A stretch of DNA of 64,000 bases. Origin: Gemmatimonadaceae bacterium. GTDB lineage: Bacteria > Gemmatimonadota > Gemmatimonadetes > Gemmatimonadales > Gemmatimonadaceae. Location: the NCBI GenBank assembly GCA_020846935.1, contig JADLCY010000008.1, forward strand, positions 1-64,000, read 5' to 3'. Below the pieces are notes generated by a model. It was not told the DNA's origin. It was given only the letters and a program-made list of their open reading frames with translations, and searched no databases. The translations under genes and the position numbers were made by a program. Positions within the stretch are counted from its first letter, which is position 1; each line of letters opens with the position of its first letter. Of this stretch, positions 19,027 through 27,670 are shown one piece after another.

Positions 19027-19059
19027 GGTGTCTCCGGATGGCAATGGGCGAGCACGGAC

Positions 19060-19938
19060 CTAACGATTGAGCCGGATGTTCCCCTTGAAGGAACGCAGCG
19101 TGGCGCGGGCGTCGCCAACGCCCAGGGCCAGGGTCAGCTCTTCCCCCCGCCCTTCCCGTCCCGGCGTGGGACGGCGCGCGGACACGCTGTTGATGATGGT
19201 CCCGGCGATGGTCGTCGCATCGATGTCGATCGACGGCGTGGCGCCGAGTTGCAGGCTGATGGTGCCGCTGTGCGAGTCGATGGTGAGGTTGCCGCCGTGG
19301 CGCATCGTTCCGCCAAACATCACGTCGCCGGTGACAGCTTCGATGCGCACGCGTTCCCACGTGCCGTCGCGCAGGGTGACGCCCCCGCCAACGGTCGTGA
19401 TGCCCACGTCGGACGACGAACCCCGGACGGTCACCTCACCGGTTGCGGTCTTCACCCGCAACCAGCCCGGTGACCCGGTGATGTCCACCGAACCGTCCAT
19501 CGACTCGACGTTGAGCTCGCGCGGCGCACCATTCACGGCGATCGCGCCGCCCACGAGGTTGAGGTCCAGGCTGCCCGTGATGCCGCTCACGTCGAAACGC
19601 GCGTTGCCGGCCTTGGCCCATACGGTCGCGCCGACGGGCACGAACAGCTCGAGCGTGCCCGACGCGCCGCCCTCGGTCGGCGGCTCGATGTAGAACTTTG
19701 CACCCTTCCTCGGCCCGTCGGCCGGCGCACCGAGTGCGGTCTCGACGCGCGTGCCTCGAGGCAGCGTTCCGGTGAGCACGAGGGAGTCCTTTTGCCAGCC
19801 AACGATCCGGAGCGCCGCGTATGCGCCGTTGATGCGGACGTACACGTCGCGCGTTACCGCGTAGCGCGCGTCCACTTTCTGCTGCGCGGCCAGGGGCGCG
19901 GCAGCGAGCATCAGAACGGCGAGCGAACGAACACGCAT
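19060..19938 (-). CDS. Exported DUF4097-family (adhesin-like) protein
   Basis: 292 residues from the ATG at 19938, which opens a signal peptide MRVRSLAVLMLAAAPLAAQQ. The mature protein is a right-handed beta-helix-like run of short strands: ITGSLDLNLVGGAIAVNG, ESMDGSVDITG, TATGEVTVRGSS and SHSGTISLQLG. This is the G-x-I/V-x-x-x-x-x-G ladder of DUF4097/bactofilin-like proteins. These often sit next to ECF sigma/anti-sigma pairs. It follows the anti-sigma gene by 7 bases. The stop codon TAG is part of a CGTTAGG motif (19059-19065). Confidence 0.8.
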   Translation of the reverse strand: MRVRSLAVLMLAAAPLAAQQKVDARYAVTRDVYVRINGAYAALRIVGWQKDSLVLTGTLPRGTRVETALGAPADGPRKGAKFYIEPPTEGGASGTLELFVPVGATVWAKAGNARFDVSGITGSLDLNLVGGAIAVNGAPRELNVESMDGSVDITGSPGWLRVKTATGEVTVRGSSSDVGITTVGGGVTLRDGTWERVRIEAVTGDVMFGGTMRHGGNLTIDSHSGTISLQLGATPSIDIDATTIAGTIINSVSARRPTPGREGRGEELTLALGVGDARATLRSFKGNIRLNR

Positions 19939-19945
19939 GATGGGC

Positions 19946-20740
19946 TCAGGTGGTGGCATCGAGCAGGGTCGCTCGACGCAGCAGTTCGACTTTCTGTCGG
20001 TAGTTGGATGCCAGCAGCTCGGCCAGTGCTGCACTCGCCGGATCGCGCAGCAGCGCCTCGCGCGCCTCCGCGATCGCGGCGTCGATCGTGACCAGGGAGC
20101 GCTCCACGGCCGCCGCCGTGGCCGGATCGAGGCCGGCGCGTTGAGTGTCGAGCTGCGCTCGCAGCTCGACGACGCTGGCCTGGTACCCGCGCTCCGCCGC
20201 CTGCCATTGCGCCGGCAGCATGCTCGCGCCAGCGTCGGCCCGCGTCACGGTCACACGCGCCGCCGAGCCTCGCACGATGAGCAGGGTGAGTCCCGAGGAC
20301 ACGCTCACGAGCGCAACGGCGGCAGCCGCAAGCCAGCGCGGCGACATCCACCACGTGACCCTGGACCGCGCCGGCGACACCGTGAACGCGTCCGTGTTCG
20401 CCGACGCTGGCGCGTCCGTATCGGTCGATGCCCGGGAGACGCCAGCGTTCATCGCGGCCCCGAGCACCTCGGCGTTCGTCCCGGCGATGGACGCGTCAGC
20501 GCCCGCGACGATCGGCGTCACCTTGCGCGCTTCGATCGCATGGCGAACATCGTCCCAGAGACCGATCGGAGGTGCGGCCTCACGGGGCAGCGCCGCGGCT
20601 GCGCCCAGCGTGGCGCGCAGGGCCGTCAACACGTCGTGGCACTCACCGCAATCGCGAACGTGCGCCTCGACCCGCGCGCTCGCGCGCGCGCGATCCTCGG
20701 CGATGTCATTCAGCTGGTCCCAGCCCGGGTGGTCGATCAT
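19946..20740 (-). CDS. Zinc-finger anti-sigma factor
   Basis: 264 residues, ATG overlapping the sigma gene stop (ATGA, 20737-20740). The N-terminal ZAS domain has HVRDCGEC (His27, Cys31, Cys34), the H-x3-C-x2-C zinc motif. A membrane segment (WLAAAAVALVSVSSGLTLLIV) lies near residues 125-147. The periplasmic C-terminus is helical and probably coiled coil (ERSLVTIDAAIAEAREALL). It is expected to hold the adjacent sigma factor at the membrane and release it upon envelope stress. Confidence 0.88.
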   Translation of the reverse strand: MIDHPGWDQLNDIAEDRARASARVEAHVRDCGECHDVLTALRATLGAAAALPREAAPPIGLWDDVRHAIEARKVTPIVAGADASIAGTNAEVLGAAMNAGVSRASTDTDAPASANTDAFTVSPARSRVTWWMSPRWLAAAAVALVSVSSGLTLLIVRGSAARVTVTRADAGASMLPAQWQAAERGYQASVVELRAQLDTQRAGLDPATAAAVERSLVTIDAAIAEAREALLRDPASAALAELLASNYRQKVELLRRATLLDATT

Positions 20741-21303
20741 CGGTGCAGCTTCCTCATGAGCAGTTGACGGGCGCGGTGCAGATGCGCACGCACCGTACCG
20801 GCGGCGAGGTGCATACGCTCGGCGATTTCGTCGTGCCGGAACCCTTCGACGTCGTGAAGCACGAAGACGGCGCGCGCGTTCGGAGGCAATGCGGCGATCG
20901 CGCGTTCGAGGTCGATGCGCTCGAGCACGTCGTCGGGACCATGTGCCCCCGCCACGTCCCCCGTGGTCGCGGTCCCCTCGTCGTCGGCCAGGGCCACCCG
21001 GGCCTCGCGCCGGCGGTCGCTCCTGGCCTGCTCCAGCACGACGTTGACGGTCAGCCGGTGCATCCAGGTGTCGAAGTGCGACTCTCCACGAAAGCCGGGC
21101 AGCCGCTCCCACGCCCGCACGAACGCGTCATGCGAGAGCTCACGCGCCCGCTGGGCATCGGCCGTCATCCGCAGGCAGAGCCCGAAAACCCGCGAGGCAC
21201 TGCGCTCGTAGAGCCGCTGGAACGCGGCCACGTCTCCGGCAGACGCACGGGCGACCCACATTCCCACGTCGTCGGTCGAGCCGACCGGAGACGCGTCGTT
21301 CAT
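20737..21303 (-). CDS. ECF RNA polymerase sigma factor (RpoE-like)
   Basis: 188 residues, using the ATG at 21303 rather than the upstream in-frame codon (the extra residues are Pro/Ala-rich and not sigma-like). Region 2 is ELSHDAFVRAWERLPGFRG and TWMHRLTVNVVLEQARSDRRR. Region 4 is LPPNARAVFVLHDVEGFRHDEIA with AAGTVRAHLHRAR as recognition helix. It is the first gene of a four-gene operon with its anti-sigma factor, a DUF4097 protein and an exported protein. A perfect dyad (GGCATC/GATGCC, 21341-21361) 38 bases upstream marks the likely control region. Confidence 0.92.
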   Translation of the reverse strand: MNDASPVGSTDDVGMWVARASAGDVAAFQRLYERSASRVFGLCLRMTADAQRARELSHDAFVRAWERLPGFRGESHFDTWMHRLTVNVVLEQARSDRRREARVALADDEGTATTGDVAGAHGPDDVLERIDLERAIAALPPNARAVFVLHDVEGFRHDEIAERMHLAAGTVRAHLHRARQLLMRKLHR

Positions 21304-21340
21304 GCGCGGGGCGGGTGCGAGGGCACGAGGGCTCGTCGGA

Positions 21341-21361
21341 GGCATCCGGGTAATAGATGCC
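21341..21361 (-). promoter_or_regulatory. Dyad upstream of the sigma operon
   Basis: GGCATC (21341-21346) and GATGCC (21356-21361) are perfect inverted arms around a nine-base AT-richer centre. On the minus strand this centre contains TATTAC, a possible -10 element. It lies 38 bases upstream of the sigma ATG, so it could be an operator over the promoter. No protein can be assigned. Confidence 0.35.
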
Positions 21362-21524
21362 GATCGGCGTCGGGGCGTTTAGGGAGACCGCGCCCTGGAT
21401 AGGGGATGGGCTGCCGGCCCGCCCCGCGCAAGAGGTGCCACCGGGGTCCGGTCGGCGCAGATTCTTCCTCGGCGGTCCCGCAGGGGACCGCTCGCCCGAC
21501 GCTCAGCAAACCCTCGCCTTTCGA

Positions 21525-22562
21525 ATGCCACCACTCCGCTGGTTTCTCACCTTCCTGTCGTTCGCCACGGCGATCGGCGTGTCGGTGTACGTGATCGCGT
21601 CGAGCTGGCCGGCAGCGGGGGGAGCGCCGCTCGGGCTGCCCTGGTGGACGCACCTGTTGCTGCTCGGCGCCGTAGGGTTCGAGATCCTGTGTCGAGTGCT
21701 CAAGATCGTGTTCAGCGCACGGGCGATCGGCGTACACACACCGTTCGGCGTGGCGGCGCGCACCATCCTCGGTGGTGACTTTGCGGCCTCGATCACGCCC
21801 TCGCGCTCGGGCGCCGAACCGGCGCGCTTTCTCGTGCTCAGCGAGGCAGGAACGGCCGTCGCGAACGTCTTGCTGATCCTCTTTCTGGAGCTTTTTCTCG
21901 AGATGATTTCGCTCGCGGTCATCGCCGTGGGCTTTGGCGTCGTGTGGCGCGAGGAGTCGGGGATGATCCGCGGACTCCTGGCCACGGTGGCGCTGTATGC
22001 GATCGGCGTGCTCGGTGCGGGGGCGGCCTGCTACGTGATTGCGCGGCGTGGGGCCAACGGGCCTCCGCCTGCGCTCGTGCGCGTGCTTGGCATCAACGCC
22101 GGCATCTGGCGCCGGGTGCAGCTCGCGCTCCGCAGCCTTCGATCGAGCATCGGCTCGCTCCGCACGGCGCGTCCTGGGCTCATGGCCACGGCCCTGGCGT
22201 TTTCGATCCTGCACGTGCTGGCGCGACTGCTGGCGTTGCCGATCATCGTCTACACCTACGGCGAACGCGCACCGCTTTCGGCGCTCGTGTTGTGGCCCAT
22301 GGCGCTGCTCTACGGGGCGGCGGTCGCACCAGCGCCGGGCGGCGGCGGCGTGGTGGAGATCGCCTTCAAGGCGGCGCTGGACGGCGTCCTGCCCGGACGC
22401 CTCATGGCGGCCTCGCTGATCTGGTGGCGCGTCTACTCGTTCTACATCTACATCCTGATCGGCGCGGTCGCGGCCGGCCGCACCGTCATGCGTGCGTTGC
22501 GCACCCGCGACGACGGCACCAGCGCCGCGACGGCTGGCTCGGTGGCCACACCCACCGCCTGA
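21525..22562 (+). CDS. Flippase-like integral membrane protein (LPG synthase TM / YbhN type)
   Basis: 345 residues from the ATG at 21525; the frame is open to 21357, but the extra 56 residues are Pro/Gly/Arg-rich and lack a membrane signal. Eight or so hydrophobic helices are visible. The motifs RVLKIVFSARAIG, GGDFAASITPSRSGAEPARF and APAPGGGGVVEIAF are the conserved features of the lysylphosphatidylglycerol synthetase transmembrane/UPF0104 family. The catalytic acyltransferase domain of MprF is absent, so a lipid flippase or lipid transport role is more likely than synthesis. Its TGA overlaps the ATG of the TfoX-like gene by one base. Confidence 0.82.
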   Translation: MPPLRWFLTFLSFATAIGVSVYVIASSWPAAGGAPLGLPWWTHLLLLGAVGFEILCRVLKIVFSARAIGVHTPFGVAARTILGGDFAASITPSRSGAEPARFLVLSEAGTAVANVLLILFLELFLEMISLAVIAVGFGVVWREESGMIRGLLATVALYAIGVLGAGAACYVIARRGANGPPPALVRVLGINAGIWRRVQLALRSLRSSIGSLRTARPGLMATALAFSILHVLARLLALPIIVYTYGERAPLSALVLWPMALLYGAAVAPAPGGGGVVEIAFKAALDGVLPGRLMAASLIWWRVYSFYIYILIGAVAAGRTVMRALRTRDDGTSAATAGSVATPTA

Positions 22563-22942
22563 TGACCTGGGACGCTGGTCTTGCCGAACGCATGCGCGAC
22601 GTGCTGCCGCGGCTCGCCGGCGGCGCCGCGTTGATCCGCGAGAAGAATGTCTTTGGAGGCCGCGGGTTCCTGCTCGGCAAGAGCGCGTTCCTCATCGTGT
22701 GGGGGCCGGGAGTGCTCGTGAAGTGCCCGTCGGCCGAATACAACGCGGCCCTCGCGACCCGCGGGGTGACGCCGTTTGCGCCTATGGGCGGACGAGCGAT
22801 GGGCACGTGGGTGGTCGTCACCGCGGACGAGGTCGCAGACGATCCGGAACTGCTCGAGTGGACCGAGCGCGGACTGCGCGGCGTGCGCGACGTACCAGAC
22901 AAACCACGAAAAGCTCCACGGCCGCGCGGCCGGTCGCGCTGA
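22562..22942 (+). CDS. TfoX N-terminal domain protein
   Basis: 126 residues, starting within the stop of the membrane protein gene (TGATG). It has the TfoX_N core: the REKNVFGGRGFLLGKSAFLIV stretch, VLVKCPSAEYNAALATRG and FAPMGGRAMGTWVVV. The N-terminal TfoX domain alone, without the C-terminal helix-hairpin-helix part, is common as a stand-alone protein of unknown biochemical role; competence regulation should not be assumed. The C-terminus is Arg/Lys/Pro-rich. The TGA sits in the loop of a perfect hairpin (22932-22954). Confidence 0.85.
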   Translation: MTWDAGLAERMRDVLPRLAGGAALIREKNVFGGRGFLLGKSAFLIVWGPGVLVKCPSAEYNAALATRGVTPFAPMGGRAMGTWVVVTADEVADDPELLEWTERGLRGVRDVPDKPRKAPRPRGRSR

Positions 22943-22954
22943 CCACGCGCGACC
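22932..22954 (+). terminator. Hairpin with the TGA stop in its loop
   Basis: GGTCGCGC (22932-22939) pairs perfectly with GCGCGACC (22947-22954); the seven-base loop begins with the TGA (22940-22942) of the TfoX-like gene. The convergent anti-sigma gene ends at 22996. The location fits transcription termination. Confidence 0.55.
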
Positions 22955-22995
22955 CCTGGGGGCGGGCCGCGCGGCACGAAACGACGGATGCGCGC

Positions 22996-24198
22996 TCAGG
23001 GCACCGTACAGGGCACACGGGTTGCCCGTACCGCGGCACGGTCGCCGGTTGGTGAGATCGTGACCGGCTGGCGTGGGCTGGCCGGCGTCCCATCTGCGCG
23101 CGCGAGCTGAACGAGGTCGCCCTCGCCGGGTGCCCAGATCCACGCGTTCACCACGTTCGAGCCCGGGTCGCGTGCGGCATACCAGGCACGATCGCCGGCG
23201 ATGGGCGCGCGTTGCGGCAGCAGCACGATGCGCTCCGGAACGCCGAGCTGCTGAGTGAGCGGCGTGCGCGCCAACTCGTAGCACAGGGGGGCGCGGGACG
23301 CGTCGACCTCGGCGCGCCGCCGTTCCACGGACGATGCCGCGCCGGTGGCGGCGACCTGCATCGGCTGAAGGTTTGCCTTGCGCTCGCCCTCGAGGCGCCT
23401 TGCTTCGGCGGCCACGACCGAATCCGCCCTGGGAGCGGCGCGGGGCACGGGAGCCGCCGCGATGGTCGTCGGCGCAGGTGGCGTCGAGTCCGCCGTGGTT
23501 CGCGCGAGGCGATCCACCTTCGCTTCCGCGGCCACCGCCTCCTGCGCGATCTCCCTTCTCGGAGCGTCCGCGGCGAGTGTGCGGATGGCGCCCACGGTGC
23601 CCGCCGCGTCCACGCCACTTGATGCGCTGGCCTCGCCGCGCCTGGCGCCGCCTTCCGGACCTGCATCCCGCAGCGAACGCTTTTCAGATGCCGGTGTTGC
23701 CGTGACGGCGACGGATTTCGGTGATGCAGGCACGCCGGCCGCCACGGCTCCGGTCCCGACCTCGGGGCCGGCCGGCGCTGGAGGCGGCGCCGTCCCCAGT
23801 GCCGCCGAGTCCATGCGTTGGGCCGCGACCGGCGCGGGCGCCTCGCTCACCGCGCCGGGGCTCCGGCGCAACACGGTCATCGTACCCACGGCAAGCACCG
23901 CGACCGCCGCCGCGGCGGCAAACTGTGGATGGCGGTAGAACGGCCGACGCCGGCGCAGCCCCGCGTTCGTCGGCCTGGGCGAACGCGTCGCTCTGCGCGA
24001 GGTCGGGCTGACGTCGCGGGGCACGTCGTCCAGCGCGTTGAGGATGCGAGCCGACGCGGCCACGAGTCCGCGGGCCTCGGCGACCGTCGCCGCGCAGGTC
24101 GCACACTCGGCGACGTGCGCCGCGAGCGCCGCGGCCTCGTCGGGCGCAAGCTCCCCGTCGAGCCAGGCGTGGATGGTGCCTTCGTCAGGATGCCGCAT
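22996..24198 (-). CDS. Zinc-finger anti-sigma factor with long periplasmic domain
   Basis: 400 residues. The ATG at 24198 follows GGAGG by five bases and is preferred to the GTG at 24210. The N-terminal zf-HC2 motif is HVAECATC (His28, Cys32, Cys35). A membrane segment lies near 92-110 (FAAAAAVAVLAVGTMTVL), followed by a long Ala/Pro/Ser-rich stalk. The C-terminal part (about 290-400) contains PERIVLLPQRAP and looks like a small folded beta domain. The gene overlaps the upstream sigma gene by 14 bases. The large extracytoplasmic part suggests it senses or binds something in the periplasm. Confidence 0.83.
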   Translation of the reverse strand: MRHPDEGTIHAWLDGELAPDEAAALAAHVAECATCAATVAEARGLVAASARILNALDDVPRDVSPTSRRATRSPRPTNAGLRRRRPFYRHPQFAAAAAVAVLAVGTMTVLRRSPGAVSEAPAPVAAQRMDSAALGTAPPPAPAGPEVGTGAVAAGVPASPKSVAVTATPASEKRSLRDAGPEGGARRGEASASSGVDAAGTVGAIRTLAADAPRREIAQEAVAAEAKVDRLARTTADSTPPAPTTIAAAPVPRAAPRADSVVAAEARRLEGERKANLQPMQVAATGAASSVERRRAEVDASRAPLCYELARTPLTQQLGVPERIVLLPQRAPIAGDRAWYAARDPGSNVVNAWIWAPGEGDLVQLARADGTPASPRQPVTISPTGDRAAVRATRVPCTVP

Positions 24199-24712
24199 GA
24201 CTTCCTCCACCGCCCGAGTCGGCGGCCTGCAGGGCTTCGTACGACTCGGCGAGACGGCGTCGCGCCCGCGCGAGCGTCGTCCCGATCGAACCGACGCTCA
24301 TGCCTAACGCTTCGGCAATCTCACCGTAGTTCAGGCCTTCCTCCTTCATCAGCAGGGCGAGGCGATCGCGCTCGGCGAGGCCGTCCACCGCGCGGCGCGC
24401 GAGGGCCTGCTCGCGCGCGCGGTCCGCATCGGGCACCACCGGCTCCACGACGCGGTCCCGCTCCTCCTCGGCCAGCAACTGCAGGTGACGACGCCGTCGC
24501 TCGTCCTTCCGTGCCTCGTCCCGCACGAGGTTGGTCGCGACCGCAAACAGCCACGACCGCTCACTCGTCAGGCGCTCCTGGCGAAGGGCGCGCAGGAAGG
24601 TCTCCTGCGCGACCTCTTCGGCCCAGTCGCGGTCACCCAGCCGTCGCGTGAGATACCGCACGAGCGGAGTGTGGTAGAGGTGAAAGAGTCGTTCGAGCTC
24701 GTCGTCGCGCAT
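24185..24712 (-). CDS. ECF RNA polymerase sigma factor
   Basis: 175 residues. Region 2 is LFHLYHTPLVRYLTRRLGD and AEEVAQETFLRAL, with SWLFAVATNLVRDEARKDERRRR. Region 4 is LAERDRLALLMKEEGLNYGEIA with ALGMSVGSIGTTLARARRRL. It lies 6 bases after a VIT-VWA gene and overlaps the anti-sigma gene by 14 bases, so the three are an operon. The Gly-rich C-terminal tail (DSGGGGSHAAS) is not conserved sigma sequence. Leu in EALGMS is a TTA codon in a CGTTAGGC motif. Confidence 0.92.
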   Translation of the reverse strand: MRDDELERLFHLYHTPLVRYLTRRLGDRDWAEEVAQETFLRALRQERLTSERSWLFAVATNLVRDEARKDERRRRHLQLLAEEERDRVVEPVVPDADRAREQALARRAVDGLAERDRLALLMKEEGLNYGEIAEALGMSVGSIGTTLARARRRLAESYEALQAADSGGGGSHAAS

Positions 24713-24718
24713 CCGCCG

Positions 24719-27019
24719 CTACCAGTCGCGCATCACGGTCGCCAGTTCGGCCGCCGTGAGGCGCTCCACCCCGGTCGGCGCGAGGGCGACCGCCACCGCG
24801 CGGCCAGCAACCACCACGCGCTCGCCGAGCGCAAAGGGGGCGGCCAGCTGGTCGAGGCGTTGCAGCAACGCGAAGTACGCGGGAGAGAAGGGCTTGACGG
24901 TCACGGTGCGCAGGCTCGCGACGAAACGTGTATCGGTCCATACACCGTTGGCGAGGGTGAAGAGCCGCCCACCGGCCCGGCGCGGACCCGCCGTGCCCGC
25001 GACCTCATCCAGCTCGGCCGTCGATTTCGCTTCTCGCTGCCTCGCGGCGGCGCGCGCTTCCTCGAACCGGCGCTCGCTGGCGCTGGGCGCCGCGGGCATC
25101 GCGCCCGCGCCGCTCGCGGCCTGGGCGGTGGGGACGGCGTTGCCCAGCGACGCGCGGTCGCGACGCAGCCCGGCGTCCCGCGGGAGACTGGCCGGCCCGT
25201 CACGCATCGCGGCGACCGTCGTGCCCGGCTCCACGACCAGGTACGACGTGAACTCGGTCGGGATGCCGTACCGCTCGCCTAACGAACGGATCTCGGCGTC
25301 CATCTCCTGGCTGGCGCCGCCTCGGCGCTTCTCGGCGGCCAGCCAGCCGATGCGCTGGGCCGCCCAGAGGCGCGCGACGAACGGGTTGTCGCGGTCGTGG
25401 TCCGCGAAGCGGGCGCGCGTTGACCACGTCACCGGGCCGTCCACCGACTCTCCCTCGAGGCGCACGCTCGCGTCGCCGTGGCCCTCGTAGCGGGCGAGCA
25501 CCACCATGTCCTGGCCCGCGAACAGGTCGATCGGTCCCGACGGCAGCACCTGGTGGAGCCGCACACCGTCCACCCGCAGCCGCACGTTGGTCAGCACCGG
25601 CGCGGTGAGGCGCGAGGCGAGGAGCGACACCGTGCGCTCCACGGATTCGCTGTCCCTCACGAAGTGCGCCGTGCCGCGGCCTTCGATGGCCAGTTGTTCG
25701 ATGAGGCCGGCGTTCACGTCGGCACTCACGCCGATGGCAAAGAGCCGCGCCTTTCCCCGCTGGCGCGCCGCCATCGCCGCGATGCGATCCGGATTGCGTT
25801 CACCGATGGTCGGTTCGCCGTCCGTCATGAAGACCACGAGCGGCAACCGCTCGCCGTCGCTCCGCGCCTCGAGCGCGGCCTCGAGCGCCCCGGAGATGTT
25901 GGTCGAGCCGTCGGCCTGCAACGCGTCGAGGTAGCGACCCGCCTCGCGCACGTTGTCGCGCGTGGCCGAGGTAAAGCCGTCGCGGAAGCTGCGGACGTCG
26001 GTGGAGAAGTCCACGATGCGGAAACGATCCTCGGCGCGGAGTGACGCAAGGAGCACGTGGCCCGCCTCGCGCGCCTGTTCCATCTTGCGACCGCGCATCG
26101 AACCCGATACGTCGATCACGAGCGTCACGTCCCGCGGCAACGTGCGCTGCGCCGTCGCCGGCGGACTAATGGTAAAAAGCGCGAACCCGGCGTCGTCGTC
26201 AGGGTCGTGAGTGAGGACGCTGATCGCCGCGGTGTTGGGTCGCCGAAGCGGGAGGAGGATCGTCACGTCCGCGGCGCTGCCCCGCGCCTCCACGACGTGT
26301 TCGCGACCGGCGTCGCGCTCGCGCAGGGTGTGGGTCGGCGAATACGGATCGCCGTAGGCATTGCCCGGCTGGTACCGCAGCGTGAACGCCGTCCAGCCGC
26401 CAGTTTCCGCGGCCAATCCGCGCGGTTCCACCGCAGGTCGGACGAGCGCGGGCGCGCCGGACGCGTTGGGATCGCTGCCGCGTCGGTAGTCCACGCGGAG
26501 CGCGTCGCCTTCGCGGGATGCAACCGCCTGAAAGCGGACGACGACCTTCTTCTCCTCACCCGGTGCAATCGGAAAGATCCGCGTCCGCAACATCCCGCTT
26601 CCCATCCACTCGACCAGGGCCGGATCGCGCTGACGCCGCACGATCTCTTCGTAGATGCTGCGCGCCCGATCCGCCGTCATGGTTTCGCCAGCGACCAATT
26701 CCCCGTTGATCGACAGTTTGAGGTCCTCGAACGCGGCCCCGGCCGGCAGGGGAAAGATGTAGTCGGCCTCGGCCACACTTCGGCCTCGATTCACGAACGT
26801 CTCCGTGACCTCATAGCGCAGCACGCGGTCGGTGAGCGCGACCTGCACCGTGCTTCCCGACCGAACGAGCGTCGGGCCGCAGTCGGTCACGGCGACTCGC
26901 CCGCATTCCGCATCTGGCCGGCATGCCGGTGGTGGAGCGCAGCGGGAGATCAGGCGGCCCTGTGCCAACGCAAGGGTGGGTGACAGGGCAAGGAGCAGCG
27001 GGACGAGTCGGCGGTGCAT
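24719..27019 (-). CDS. Secreted VIT and von Willebrand A domain protein
   Basis: 766 residues, ATG with GGAGA six bases upstream. The order is signal peptide (to about 19), a short Cys-containing segment (RCAPPPACRPDAECG), VIT domain (about 50-180; VTETFVNRGRSVAEADYIFPLPAGAAF), VWA domain (about 298-470) with the MIDAS motif DVSGS (303-307), and an Ala/Arg-rich stretch followed by a small C-terminal domain (VWTDTRFVASLRTVTVKPFS). This is the layout of bacterial inter-alpha-trypsin inhibitor heavy-chain-like proteins. It probably binds metal-dependent ligands at the cell surface. It is the first gene of an operon with a sigma factor and its anti-sigma factor, an unusual order that ties the protein to the signalling. 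Confidence 0.9.
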   Translation of the reverse strand: MHRRLVPLLLALSPTLALAQGRLISRCAPPPACRPDAECGRVAVTDCGPTLVRSGSTVQVALTDRVLRYEVTETFVNRGRSVAEADYIFPLPAGAAFEDLKLSINGELVAGETMTADRARSIYEEIVRRQRDPALVEWMGSGMLRTRIFPIAPGEEKKVVVRFQAVASREGDALRVDYRRGSDPNASGAPALVRPAVEPRGLAAETGGWTAFTLRYQPGNAYGDPYSPTHTLRERDAGREHVVEARGSAADVTILLPLRRPNTAAISVLTHDPDDDAGFALFTISPPATAQRTLPRDVTLVIDVSGSMRGRKMEQAREAGHVLLASLRAEDRFRIVDFSTDVRSFRDGFTSATRDNVREAGRYLDALQADGSTNISGALEAALEARSDGERLPLVVFMTDGEPTIGERNPDRIAAMAARQRGKARLFAIGVSADVNAGLIEQLAIEGRGTAHFVRDSESVERTVSLLASRLTAPVLTNVRLRVDGVRLHQVLPSGPIDLFAGQDMVVLARYEGHGDASVRLEGESVDGPVTWSTRARFADHDRDNPFVARLWAAQRIGWLAAEKRRGGASQEMDAEIRSLGERYGIPTEFTSYLVVEPGTTVAAMRDGPASLPRDAGLRRDRASLGNAVPTAQAASGAGAMPAAPSASERRFEEARAAARQREAKSTAELDEVAGTAGPRRAGGRLFTLANGVWTDTRFVASLRTVTVKPFSPAYFALLQRLDQLAAPFALGERVVVAGRAVAVALAPTGVERLTAAELATVMRDW

Positions 27020-27163
27020 GGCGGTCTCCGGGGAGGTTCACCGGGGAGACGTCGGCGGTCCGAAAACTTGCACACGAGGGGGCTACCCTCCCCCCAGGAC
27101 CCTGAGCCACCGCTCGGCGAGGGCCGACGCGCGCGTGGCGCGCTATGGGACCCCGAACCGTGT

Positions 27164-27634
27164 CTACCTCGCCACGCGAAACCCCTTCCGCACCGTGGCA
27201 AGGGCCACGCGCAGCGAGTCAAAGGCGCGGAAGTCGCGGCTCCCTTCGGCGAATGGGTTGCCTGGCGCCACCGAGGCCGCGAACACCTGGCCACCGGCAC
27301 TCGCAAGAGAGTCCAGCCCGGGGACGCGCTCACCGACCGCCGCCGCCGACCATGCGGCGGAGTCAAAGACGAAGATGCCAAGCAGCGGCTGTCGTCCCGT
27401 GCCTGAATCGCGCGGTGTGTAGATGAACGTTCGCGCCGAGCGGGTACCTGGGACAGACCCGGAGTCCTCGAGCGTCACGCGATCATCCCACGTTGCCGGC
27501 GCATCGAACGCCCAGCCGATGGGCGCCGGCGGCAGCGTTATCGACGTCGTGTCGGACTCGGGCGCGGGGCGCGCGTCGCACGCGGCGAGCAGGATCGGAA
27601 CGACAAGGAGGGTGAACAGGATCTGACGGAGCAT
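27164..27634 (-). CDS. Lipoprotein of unknown function
   Basis: 156 residues with a lipoprotein signal ending LLAAC (Cys19). The mature part is short and mixed, with LPPAPIGWAFDAPATWDDRVTLED at its start; this phrase is typical of small lipoproteins with a PsbP/Mog1-like fold, but I cannot confirm the family. No catalytic motif is visible. It lies between an M20 peptidase gene (36 bases upstream) and the VIT-VWA gene (144 bases downstream), all on the minus strand. Confidence 0.65.
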   Translation of the reverse strand: MLRQILFTLLVVPILLAACDARPAPESDTTSITLPPAPIGWAFDAPATWDDRVTLEDSGSVPGTRSARTFIYTPRDSGTGRQPLLGIFVFDSAAWSAAAVGERVPGLDSLASAGGQVFAASVAPGNPFAEGSRDFRAFDSLRVALATVRKGFRVAR

Positions 27635-27670
27635 GCGAGGATCGCGGATGGTGGACGTGCCCGGAGCGGA

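Noticed and set aside
22562-22942. TfoX-like protein as a competence regulator
   Set aside because: Only the N-terminal domain is present and it is coupled to a membrane-protein gene; the competence role is known for Sxy/TfoX of gamma-proteobacteria and cannot be carried over.
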